A stretch of 64,000 bases of DNA from Symbiotaphrina buchneri. Its lineage: Eukaryota; Ascomycota; Symbiotaphrinales; Symbiotaphrinaceae. The number at the start of each line of letters is the position of its first letter. Position 1 is the first letter of the stretch. The stretch lies in the NCBI GenBank assembly GCA_001599915.1, contig BCIG01000005.1, positions 390,725 through 454,724 of the forward strand, given 5' to 3'. The notes below the pieces were generated by a model, which saw nothing but the letters and a program-made list of their open reading frames with translations, made no database searches and had not been told where the DNA came from. Shown here piece by piece: positions 50,239 to 61,062 of this stretch. Made by a program: the position numbers and the translations under genes.

Positions 50239-53200
50239 CTACTTGAAAAGACTTCGAAGCTCCTCCAGCCTCCGTTTCGTCGCCTCAGCCTTGTCCAGTT
50301 TCCCTCTGTTCATGCTGAGATCAGCAAGATTTTGCTTCTTGCGTTGCAGTTCCAACATCTTCTCCTCGAAGCTGCCGCGCATTATGAATCTGACGGTTGT
50401 CACCTCCCTCGTCTGGCCTAACCGATGCACCCGGTCGATAGCCTGCGCTTCCGCTGCAGGGTTGAATTGCGGTTCCATCACATAGACTTTGGATGCGGTA
50501 GTCAAATTAAGCCCCAAGCCTCCAGCGGCGATGGACACCAGCATAACCCTAACTGAAGGGTCGTCGCGGAATGCGTTTAAAGCAGCTGTCCTTTGTATCC
50601 GTGTCATCTTGCCGTCAAGCCTTGTATAAGAGATGTTGGCATTCTCGAGCGCAATCTCTATAAGGTCAAGATGGAAGTCCAGCCTGAGAAGACGACGCTC
50701 TTGATCGGCGCTTGGTTAGGATCGCCTTCGCTCTCTTGCTTCGATTCCCACAATGCCTCTAGCAGAGCCCGGGTCTTCGTATGCGGGCCTCCGTAACGAC
50801 CCATCTTCTTGACTCGCGTTGGATCTCCCTTTGCACGGACCCGTGCTTCCTCGTCCTCTTCAATGCTGCCTTGCTTCAGTTCGAAAAAGGAAATCCGAAT
50901 ATACTGCTCGCAAAGTGGGCACACAGCGTGTTTCTCCGCATTAGCTTTGCTTGCAATAGCCTCCTTATAAGGGCCAATGCAATCTTTGCAGAGGATTTGA
51001 TAACATGGTGTCATATACCCAATGACCTCATTCTTGCCTTTGCTGGAGTCTTCGGCAATTATGTCTCCTTCCTTAGGGCCAATCTTTCGATCGCAGGAAG
51101 CGCACACATCAGCATCCGTCTCCTTCATGAGACTTAGCATGTCGTAGGCTTGTTTCGACGTCAATGAGGGATGATCTCCGTCGTCATCATCGTCAAGGTC
51201 GATGGCATTGGTTTTACTGAAGCCCTCCGTCATCTTCAGATCCTCTTCGCTCAACAGCTCCCTACCATGTGCACATATCAACCGCAGGCGGAGAATTGCT
51301 TGCAGAATGTGGACATAAACTTTGCCTCCAAGCCCTTTCTGTTTCTCGCTGGCAACTACACGCATCTTTCGGTCGGAATCCTTAGCAAACCAATCGTATA
51401 GGATCTTCTCATCTTCGCTAAATTCCAACTTGACGAGCTTGTCATGGCGCGGCGGCAGATTGATCCTATCCTTGAGTCTCCGGAGAGTTATGCTGTCGAC
51501 AAGAAGTCGGAGTTTTGGTAGGATTTCAGGATCCGCATTCTTGAAAGGACTAAGAATATATTGCGTGAACCCTCCTTTTTCATCGAAAGGTTTGATGCGA
51601 AGGAACTTAATGAGCGCACCCAAATCATCTAATCGGTTCTGAACAGGTGTGCCTGTTACTGCCCAGCGCCTCTGAGCGGAAAGAGAGCATATCGCCTTCG
51701 ACTGCCTTGTGCTTTGCTCTCGAATCATGTGAGCTTCGTCTAAAACGATTCGGAACCAGTTGGTTTGCTCCAATGGACTGGCATTGGCACCTCTCTTCTT
51801 ACTGCGCCTATCATATTCGCTGGAGACCACGCTGTAAGTAGTTATGATGATGTCATACTTCGATAACTCCGCCGGGTCGTTGCACCTGTTGCTCCCGTGA
51901 AACACGTAGTACTTGAGGCCGCCAGGCTGTATGTGTGTTTTGATCTGCTCCTCCCAGTTCGATATTGTACTGAGGGGGGACACGAGCAAGGTCGTTTTTG
52001 CGTTTCTGCAAAGAGGGACATCCTCCGGACTGTGGGGCGGAGGCGGCTTCTGCTTGGCAAACTCCTCAGCGGATTCGGAGGTGGAGACGATAAGTGCAAG
52101 GATGCTGAGAGTCTTTCCTAGGCCCATCATGTCTGCTAGGATTCCACCCAGAACCTCCGGCGGCTTGGAGGGCTCTTCCTTCCCTGTAATGACATTATAA
52201 TATAACGTCTCACCATCCTTGCCGTGGTGTAGTCTCCATAAGGATCTTCCGCCTTCTTCCATATCGCCGACACTCCGGATTTGCTCTCTTTCGGACATGA
52301 AGTAGAGAGCTTGCTTTTGGTGACTCAGTAGAGGAGTTATGACTCTAGCATCCGGCTCCATCTCAGGGAGGTTTTCAGACTTCTGTAGTGAGTCAAACAT
52401 CCCGATGACGTCGTTGCGAATCTCCTCCACGGTCCGGGACACGTAGCCAGAACTGCCGGCGGAAGCAGAGCCTGAAATGGCAGACTTGAAAAGGCTCGGT
52501 GCCTTTCCATCATGGGGATTGACCACAACTACACCGCGCTCTAGGAAGAGCGGTGTGCGTAGCCAGATCTGCTTCTGGCTAAGAAACCTGCCTATCTGCT
52601 CCGCAAATTTCCTAGGACCGTAAAGGTTAATAACCATATCATAATGGGACGAAGTTGGTTGGCCAGGGAACTCCCCAGGTTTCTTGTGGCGGGCCAGGAT
52701 CCTAGCGCTCACCCGCAACCGCATCGTCCTAACGTCTAGAAATTTGGAGAGGCCGAGAGCCGTGTGAGTGTCGACATTTCCGATATGATGACCACAAGGA
52801 TCGTGGACACTGATTATGTGATTGGCCGGGTTCGGTCTCGTTAGCTGGAGCCCGATAACCGGCCACATGGAAGGAGAGACTGATTTGGCATCTGGATGCG
52901 CGTGGGGCACCTGGTGCGCTTGTACCCAAGCCTGCTGAATCCTACCATAGCAGACCTCTATATCACCGTTGTCCCTGAGCAGGACGAGGTCATCGTCATC
53001 GCCTATGATAGAAGTCAGCCAAACTCCAAAATTTCAATCGACGAACTTGCCTTCGGTGAGATCTACGACAGGGCCGCTGGCCGCTGGCTCATGCCTGCCC
53101 TCTTCCCTCTTCTGCTTCATGTATTCGCCAATAACACCACCTTTACCTCCTCCAGCAAACACGGCCTTGGTACGTTGTGTACCATCGGGTTCATTGGAAT

Positions 53201-53732
53201 TACGCTTTTGCTTCTTCGGTGGCCTTGCCTCACGGCTTGAGACATTGTGCATCCGTTCAATCATCGAGCCCATACCGGCTCCCCCAAATGTCTCCCCGTT
53301 CGTTCGAGTTGTCCCCGGATCGGAACCTGGGGGTTGGACCGAACTGGGCGGCGGAGTCTCCATCGACGAAACACTTCCTGCATCGGCTCCAGCATCAGGA
53401 TATGGCCGTTTGTTTGCTCCTCGAGGGTTGAGGAGTACTCGAGGGTCATACTGAGGTATGCTCGGTGTAGCGACGACCGAAGCACCGCCGGCTTTGTTCG
53501 CTTGCATCCGACCTTGATGTGAGAATCGAGAGTAAGCATTGAACTCCGCATCTTGCGAATAAATATAAGGACGGCGATCATCCAGCACGCCAGGCTGGCG
53601 AGGTTCGCTGAGAGCCCGCGCGCCACCTGTCGCCTGTTGAAACGGGAGGGGAGACGAAAGAAACGGTGAGATACCTGCGGCTTGTGCAGCCTTCGGATTC
53701 AGAAGATAGTGAGCGACCGACGAGCCGTCCAT
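50239..53732 (-). CDS. RAD5/HLTF-class SNF2 ATPase with RING finger; one-base frameshift as sequenced
   Basis: Exon 1 is 53,732-53,051; exon 2 runs from 53,002. The N-terminal 227 residues are disordered. After splicing comes a HIRAN-like region (WPVIGLQLTRP...), then the SNF2 ATPase with Walker A MMGLGKT (about 519-525), DEAH, and VTGTPVQNRLDDL. A C4-type RING-like finger (CASCDRKIG ... CPLC) is embedded between the lobes. The helicase C-terminal lobe (LVSIAAGGLGLNLT, DRVHRLGQTREV) follows. RAD5/HLTF proteins promote template switching and PCNA ubiquitination at stalled forks. Two oddities: intron 1 (48 nt) starts GC rather than GT, and near 50,673 the frame shifts. One base is missing relative to the conserved SGWTSHLDLIEIAL wording, leaving the last lobe in another frame. 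Sequencing error or a recent null allele could both explain it. Confidence 0.85.
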
Positions 53733-54775
53733 GCTGAACAGCTCATGCAGCTTGCCCGTTCAGACCTCTATGCGCGGGCGCCCATGCGGCATCAGGTAGT
53801 CGAGCGGAAGCAAAAGACTGTCAGGCGATGTGAGAAGCATGGACCTTTTGTAGCACGTAGCAGCCGGAGAGTGGGGGCCCAGGTGAGTCAGGTCGCAGGA
53901 GGACTGAACAGCGCATAAGATCGTGGCCTTGCTCTTAGTGTAGGCCAGATGCAGTGAACGAGAAGGGAGGGCCACTTTCGCTGGGTAAACACTGGCGGGG
54001 TGTGAGAAAAGTGAGAGAGTAAAGAGCGAGTATCTTAGGTCGTATCACGAAGTACAGTGCGGATCTGAATCTATTCGGTTCGTAGGTAAGGTAAGGAAGA
54101 GTTGAGTGAGAAGGTGAAGGGTTGAAGGGGATCTGGCGGGGCAGATTGACTGCCAATAATGATAATGATGATTGCTTGCATGCACCAAGTGACTCGCACC
54201 TTGCCTGACCTGGCTCGCTGGAGTCGACTATCTAAGCGAGGTTTAACCGTAAGGCCGGCCCGTTAGGCTGAGGTTAAGGCATTAATAAGCTTTTGAGCCT
54301 CGCCCACCTATCGCCTTCCTTCTGTACCTGTAGGTCTAAAGTCACCTCAGGTAAGGTGAAGGTAAGGTGATGAAGTAAACTCGATTTCTGAACTACTACC
54401 TGCCTTACCTTAAATTTTGTAGGAAGGCAAGTTGTGCATGCCTACAGTTGCTCAGTCCAAGGTGTCTCAGCTCTAATTCTAGTTCTCTCCCCATTCCTGG
54501 AAATGCTAGGTATCTTAGAGTAATCTTACTACCTTATGACACTGCATATATCCAAGAAAACCCAGGAGAGGCAGGTCAGGTAGGAGAACCTCATCGAACC
54601 TGCCACAGGTGCTCATACATGTGTTTTAAACCTCATCGCCCAGATCCATTGAACGCCAGCTCCATGCCTGTCCAAGCACGTACTCGTTCCTGGACCCACG
54701 TTCCTTGTATACAAGACTCCTCCAACAGACACTCCCGCCCGCCCATTTCCAACCTCTCCAGGGAGGCAACTATGA
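53733..54775. promoter_or_regulatory. Upstream region of the SNF2-RING gene with GGTAAGG motifs
   Basis: In about 1.04 kb, motif clusters lie at about 54,084-54,095 and 54,345-54,415 (CAGGTAAGGTGAAGGTAAGG ... CTGCCTTACCTTA). An open frame at 54,448-54,834 has no recognisable product and partly overlaps the LSB6 3' end. Confidence 0.5.
54345..54415. repeat. GGTAAGG/CCTTACC motif cluster
   Basis: Direct GGTAAGG copies are followed 40 bp later by the reverse complement CCTTACC, forming a loose inverted arrangement. The vocabulary is shared with clusters near 21.5, 25.9 and 38.7-38.9 kb. Confidence 0.5.
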
Positions 54776-57152
54776 CTAGCACCACGAGAACACCGGGTTA
54801 CGCGCTTTCACTGTCTCGAGGCGCTCCACAATGACCTTTTTCTGGTTACCCTCCATGTCCTCGGCCGCTGCATAACCCAAGTCACCCTCGAGGTCCTCGC
54901 CGTCGTAGGACAAGTTGCCACTCCCCCGCCGAATCGACACGGATAATCTCCGTCCAAACGAAAGCGAGCTCCTGCGACTTGATCCGCCTCCATGACTAGG
55001 GCGTCCCGCAGATGCGAACGCAGACACCGATGGCTCAGCCTCCTCAGCCGTGTCACCGGCCGCGGGCTTTCTGGAGGGACTACCTTCGGGATCCCGTGAC
55101 GGGCGCTGGTGGTTAGCATAGCTGGCGCCCAGCCGATAGGGATTAGGTAATTCGGTGCTGGGGGATAAGCCCAGCAGATCGTGCTGGGGTAGCGGTGCAG
55201 AGGCGTTTGCAGCGCTGATATCCATCTCTTCATCGACGTTTGGCCGAGCCTCCGCTTCTCTCCGCCGCCGCATTTCGAGGGACGCTGTCTTCAACGGCAC
55301 AGCTACCGGGATATCCACAAGATCATCCCACACGCAGACCCGAGCTCGGCGGGTTAGTTCCAAAGGGCCATGATCCAGTATCTTCAGCGTTTCGACCACG
55401 TTCCAGGCTTGGCCCTTCATGACCGCGATCTGTTTAGCGAACATCTTTTCCTGGAAATCGGAATCTTGGCTGAAGACCGCACGGAGGGCTGCCTGTGTCT
55501 CGCTCCACCAGGCTGTCGAGGTAAGAAGGGGTAGAAAATGGTCACGCGTTCTTTGTGAAAACGGTTGACCGATGAGGGAGACAGGCAGGAAGAGCCATCC
55601 GAAAGGAAAGCTTCGCCACTGGGTCAAGTCAGCAAATAATCCTTTTCCACGTACGAGACCGTGAGGAACGTACGGCATCTGGATGTTTCCAAGGCCATGA
55701 AAGGCTGTTATCTATAGCACCAATAGCGATCGATGGGCCTTGAACATGGCCAGAGCCGCTCCCTGAATGGCCATTGGCCGTCATGGGTTCCTGCCGTCTG
55801 TAAGGCTGCGCGCCTGCAGTGACCATACCATCAATAGGTATAAGACGCGGTGGATCCTCGTGCTCGTCTTCCGTCGCATGACCGTTAAGGCGGGGGGGAT
55901 GAGACACTATCGACGTTTCCTGTTTCTGCCAGTCTACCTTTATCATCCAGTTATCCAGCCCTCTATCGGTATTGCGCATAATGTAGTCAAGTACTACGAG
56001 CTTCTCAAGTTGTTCACGAAATGACTGTTGCAACGCTTCCGTCCAGAAGAATTTCCTCCTATGGACCTCCTCTTGTGTAGTATGCGAGCGACCATCACTC
56101 TCCTCCTCATCATCAGAATTCGCTCCTCGTGGCCTGCATGTTTCATTCCATGGGCGCTTGACCTTCCTTGGAGCGTCCTCGGTCCTGAAGCTTGGATTGT
56201 GCTGATCGGGCCATGGGTGCTCGCGGAGGAAGACGTTGGCATCCTTGAACCCTTTCAAAAAGACCTGAAAGCTTCCCACCTTCGCAGGCAGAGGCTTATG
56301 CTTGCGGTAGTAATTCCTCCGGTCCCAGTAATCATAGTAAAATGCTTTCGACGAGAGGTACACTATGTCCGTGTACGGAACTAGATGCGTGCGCAATCTC
56401 GTGTCCAGGACGTAAGAAGCTGCTTCGGATACATAGCTCAGGTTAGGAATCAGGCAAGCCCTGCCAAAGAAACAAGGGAATAGATTGCGGTGGATCCATT
56501 TCGTCCATTTTGGATTTCTGGACGCGTATGGCTCCTCATCTTTGGGCTTGAAAACCCCCACGACCTGGCCCTCGCTGTTGCGCGCAAAGTAGCTTCCGGA
56601 ACTACCCTGAGATATCATTTTGGGATGGATCCCCAGCTCTATGGCCACTTTTACGCTTTCCACGATGTCGTCGAATCGGTCCTTGGACATCGTGGTGTCC
56701 TCGCCCTGCGCCGAGTCGGACGCAAGCATTTCGGCAGTCACAGGCCTGACACCCTCCGGAGGTTGGAAGACTGAATAGTGTATCTCTATCTTCTCTTCAT
56801 CCGATGACTTCCCTTTCCCACTTCCGCGCTTGAACTTGGACGCAATCTCTTCCGCCCACCTTTCCAAACGAGCGTTGATAGCCTTTATGTCCACCCCCGA
56901 GGAGTTGCTGCGCATCCGTTGCCTCCCAGTCCCCGGCCGTTTCTTGGGCGCCGGCGAGGCCATACGAGGGCCCTGCATCTGGCCCCGCGGCCGAGGCTGG
57001 ATGGGCGCATAGCGGGGCGCGGAGACGGAGATGGACTGGGAGGGGATGTACAACTGGTCATCGTCTGTCTCGTCGGAATACGGGCCACCATTCTCCTCCT
57101 CGGCCTGGGCGAGTTGAGCGTACCCGGATCTGGCCGGGCGCCCCTTTGCCAT
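54776..57152 (-). CDS. LSB6: LSB6-type phosphatidylinositol 4-kinase (type II)
   Basis: Two minus-strand exons (57,152-55,674 and 55,618-54,776) give 773 aa. Kinase landmarks: the nucleotide loop SQGSSGSYF (181-189), the invariant Lys in VGVFKPKDEEP (Lys202), the cysteine-bearing LFPCFFGRACL segment (224-234) equivalent to the palmitoylated CCPCC of animal enzymes, the catalytic RNTDRGLDNW (393-402), and AIDN (479-482) followed by WPWKHPDAW, rebuilt across the 55-nt intron. Type II kinases make PI4P on Golgi, endosomal and vacuolar membranes, peripherally attached through acylation. The N-terminal 160 residues and the C-terminal 200 are low-complexity. Divergent from the GATA factor gene. Confidence 0.94.
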
Positions 57153-58970
57153 TTTGGACTTGGTCTATGATGGTCCGTGTTGAGCAGGCCCTTCCATATC
57201 GTGTATTTGCCGTGTCCGGCGAGAAGAATGGCGACGATTGTCGCAGTGGAAGAGACACGAAATTGACCAAAGGTTACGGATGAAGGTTGTAGGTATTTCG
57301 TAGGGTGCCGTCACTCGTACGGAGTACCGTAAGGTAGCTTACCTTAGCCTTGGCGTCGGCCTTGCCCCTGAGATTTGCGAAACCGAACACATCCCATTCT
57401 TTTGGGTTGAATACTTCATAGCTGTACCGTAGCAGTAACCCGTCTTTGTGTTGCTTTTGGATTTTAAGCATAAGGCAGGTAGTGTCGATCGCTGGGGGTA
57501 GTCATTCAAGGACCAGCCGAATGTCTCTTTTTGTGCCTTCGTCTCAGGTTGGATTGCTCTCCGCTATTTCAGCCTTGCCAGATTTATATCTCCGTCATAT
57601 CTACTCCGTATGATTACCATCTTCGAGAATAATAGCAGTGGACCGCTGACAAGGTATAAGTACTCCATAAAGCAACCGCCGCCCGATGAAGAAGTACAAT
57701 CCAATTGCAGAATCAAGATGTATCTTAGTAGGCCTCCGCGGCCTGAGAGTAGCAGATGGCCTGGAAATACTCTTTTACAAGATGATGCAGCGGCAGCCAG
57801 CCTTGATAACCCCTATCTCGGGATAAAAATACCTAAGGGTGGGCATGGTTCCAACGTTCAAGCAACACAAACTTGGAAGGATCACAGATCCACGGGGGCT
57901 ACTGACATCTACCCGGTTCCCTGCAGGGCTAAGGCGGGAGCCGTCTACCTAGGTATCGAACTTTAAGGGGGAGAGATAGGAGAAAGTGCGCTTTCTTATC
58001 CCCCCTTTCTTTTCGGAAGGACATGATGTGATAAGGTGTCTTACCTTATGTCGTCGCACTGGGAACTGCCATCAAGAAACGCATCAGGTACGGGATCTGG
58101 GTGAGATATTTAGAACTGGGGCTTCTGATATAGTAGTATCAGTTATTTGGTACCTGAGATTCGAGTCCTTCGACTCCAACGATCGCGCTAGTCGACAGCT
58201 TTGCAGACTGTCCCTTATCGATTGCTACGCGCCTGAAGTACGAAAGTTACCTTGCGTATTTATTATTATCTACAGAGATATCCCGTACAAAGCTATCTTA
58301 CCCTCTAAGCTCCCACATCCCCCCGGCTTCTTGCCTACGGTGTAGGTTGCCTTGCCAGCTTTAATTAAGGTACCTACGAAGGCTACGACTGCCCTTGATA
58401 GCTCCTCGCCGGCCGCAACCGCCGTCTCATCGTATTGGGCTCGACTTCCCCCTTTTGCTGCCAAGAATCCTCTTCCAGCTCAGCAATATTCTTCGATTCG
58501 TTAACCTGACAGGGCCCATGCTCAGTCGGCGATTCGCACCAGGTGGGTCTATTGTTTTGCTTAAGGAATGGAACCATCATGATTGGCGCTGTAGATGCAT
58601 TCTATCTATCTCTCCTGCAGTGCACTACACTACGCAGCTGTGCAGACTGCAGAGCAGCGCGCGAGGATCGTGATGCCGTGCCACTAACCTTGTTCTGCTC
58701 TTCGTACCTGCCCGATGCGGCCTCGTCCGCTATCATTTCGTTATCAACGCTCCCCCTAAAAAAAGGATCAGGCTCCTGGCACTGGCACTGGCAAGGCTCG
58801 CATCCTTTTCGTTATCGGCCCCATCGGATCGTTTGATTAACTCGTCCGGTCCTGCACAGATCATATCTTCACACATCCAGCATTACTACTACTACTATCG
58901 CTCACGGCGGTGTTGATTCAAGGAACCTTCCATTAGTACCTTACCTTACCTTGTCGATGCGGATCGGATC
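57153..58970. promoter_or_regulatory. 1.8-kb divergent region, LSB6/AreB
   Basis: Motifs AAGGTAGCTTACCTTAG (about 57,331-57,347), AAGGTGTCTTACC (about 58,033-58,045), AAGGTACCTACG (about 58,367-58,378) and TACCTTACCTTACCTTG (58,937-58,953) occur. The last sits 18 bp before the AreB upstream ATG. The region is long for this window, as expected for a regulator gene's promoter. The open frame at 57,610-57,966 is not supported as a gene. Confidence 0.5.
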
Positions 58971-60295
58971 ATGACTTATACTACTGCATCCCCTGCTGCG
59001 ACGACTGCCGGTCAAGGCAGCAATCCTGTGAGTTATCATCGTCCATCATCTATCTGTCTGGTCGTTATCATCGGAATAATCGCTGGTATCGAGTACCTTT
59101 TCCATTTTTCCGTGCTCTGCCACCCTCTCTGTCCTTTTCTCCTTTCCCGCCCTTCCAAGGCTCCAAGCACGCCCGCAAAGGCCTTAACCCTATTTTTACT
59201 ACGTCGTGCTACTCCCGGCCCTTCGCGCGTTAGCCTCCAACGCGACGAAATTTCCACCCACACCCCCCCTTCAAAACCCTTATCGTCCCGATAATCGATC
59301 AAGTTCGATCTCTATCCACCATCCAATCCAGCCACCAGCACCATGGCTACCATCGCTGACAATCAACGCGATAATTTGCAGCCAATATGCAAGAATTGCA
59401 TGACTTCCACGACTCCTCTCTGGCGGCGAGATGAGATCGGCTCCGTCCTTTGCAATGCTTGCGGCCTCTACCTCAAGCTGCACGATCGTCCGCGACCGAT
59501 AAGCCTCAAGACGGATGTAATCAAGAGCCGCAATCGCGTCAAGAGCTCAGGGCAAGCCCCTAAGAAAAAGGTATCGTATCTAACCCTTCTGATGTACCTG
59601 TCAGACTTCGGACTGATGGCCTTTTGCGACAGTCTCTTTTCGACAGCGATGGGCTCGCTGCCGCGCGCTCCGAGGCGGGCACCCCTGACCATGGACTGGC
59701 CGATTACAGGAGAGCATCACAAAAATCGATGGGTGCGGCTTCGGACAGGTCCAACTCACCCCTTTCGCGGACAGGAACGCCCGCTCTGCAGAATAATAAC
59801 AACCATAACAATCACAACATCGCGCCGCAGAGCATGTTCGACAGCGCCACGCTCGAACACGGCTTCAATCCGTCGAACTCTGCCCCTGGCTTACATCTCA
59901 ACCAGCCTTCTCCTGGCTCATCGTCTTCTGCACCTGAACGGCATTTGGAGCCTCCACAGACGTACGAAGGACTGCTTGCCGCAAACACATCATTAAAGAC
60001 GCGCGTTAGCGAGCTCGAAGTCATCAACGATCTTTTCCGCGGTCGTGTCGCCGAACTTGAACAAAGTGAATCGAGCGCTCGGCGCGCCGAAGCAGCTAGA
60101 GCCGAGTCAGAGGAGTACATGAAGAAGGCCCTTCAAGATACACAGGCAAGGGAAAGCGCTCTGAAGAGACGCCTAGATGAACTGGAAAGGGAACTGGAAG
60201 AGCTACGGCATCTGGAACATCGTCCTAAGAAGTTGCGGGTCTCCGACATTGTAGCGGAAAGTGCTGCATCAAAACCTCAGACAGCGACAGCATGA
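58971..60295 (+). CDS. areB: AreB/ASD-4-type GATA zinc-finger transcription factor
   Basis: The certain part is 59,343-59,570 plus 59,633-60,295 (62-nt intron). It contains a type IVa GATA finger, C-X2-C-X17-C-X2-C (CKNC ... CNAC), with the LWRRDE and [22 protein letters not shown] segments. A leucine-zipper-like coiled coil is encoded by about 59,967-60,240 ([20 protein letters not shown] onward). AreB proteins repress nitrogen-regulated genes opposite AreA. An upstream ATG at 58,971 opens a 19-codon exon with a strong GTGAGT donor at 59,028. Joining it to an acceptor at 59,303 (CAAG) keeps frame and gives 328 aa, versus 296 aa from the ATG at 59,343. Alternative 5' exons and starts are known for areB in Aspergillus, so both may be used. 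Confidence 0.9.
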
Positions 60296-61062
60296 TATGT
60301 ATATGATCGCACTCGCCTGCAAGAGTCCGTGTCACCTGGCCTTCACCTGTCTCTTTCCTGTGTTTCTGTTTCCGATACCAGCGTACCATCCTATTGTGCA
60401 CGCTGTGCTGTGTTGCGCGCTGGACATGATTCCATAACCGGTTGGACATAGGGGACCCATCACGACCGCGAAAAATGAGTGGCTTTCGAATCGATCCAAA
60501 GGGATTCTGTCAGAGGAGTTTGGTCTAGCTGGTGGGCTTTCCTTGAGAGGCGCAGTCCGCGTCTTGTACCAACACTGTCCTTACCACGGAATGACCTATA
60601 TGATGGTCGTGGTGGCTGCCAGCCACCATACAACCTCTGATAATCCTTTCCTATGAATTGTGTGGTGTTATAAGATAATATCGGTGCTGCCTCCTTGGCT
60701 CAAGGATGTAATTTTAGGATGCGGTCTACTTTTCTCACTATTTGCTTCTGCTCTTACTCCGGCGGCAGAACTATTGGGACAGGCGGGGAAACCAAAAGCA
60801 ATGAATGAATGTTATTACTCTTCACACCTTGATCCGGTTTTGACCGTTCTAGCCGACTCGGCTTCAGCTCAGACGTCGTATGAATGCTCTGTCATCGCTA
60901 TCCGACAACTCCACCTGACCTGTGAAGGCATGAACCAGGGGAAGTCACTACTATCTATGCTCTATACACACTCTCTTCGGAGCTTGCCCATATCGACCTT
61001 TCTGGCCTGTCGCACACGCATCGGTACCCACGGAGACACATACAGACAATCTTGCCACACCC
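60296..61062. other. Convergent intergenic region, AreB/MCH1-like; nothing recognised
   Basis: About 770 bp. The open frame 60,660-61,175 (plus) overlaps the MCH1-like 3' end in antisense and has no recognisable product. Confidence 0.45.

Noticed and set aside
57610-57966. 118-codon plus-strand open frame in the LSB6/AreB promoter region
   Set aside because: No recognisable domain, no splice context, and composition like surrounding noncoding DNA.
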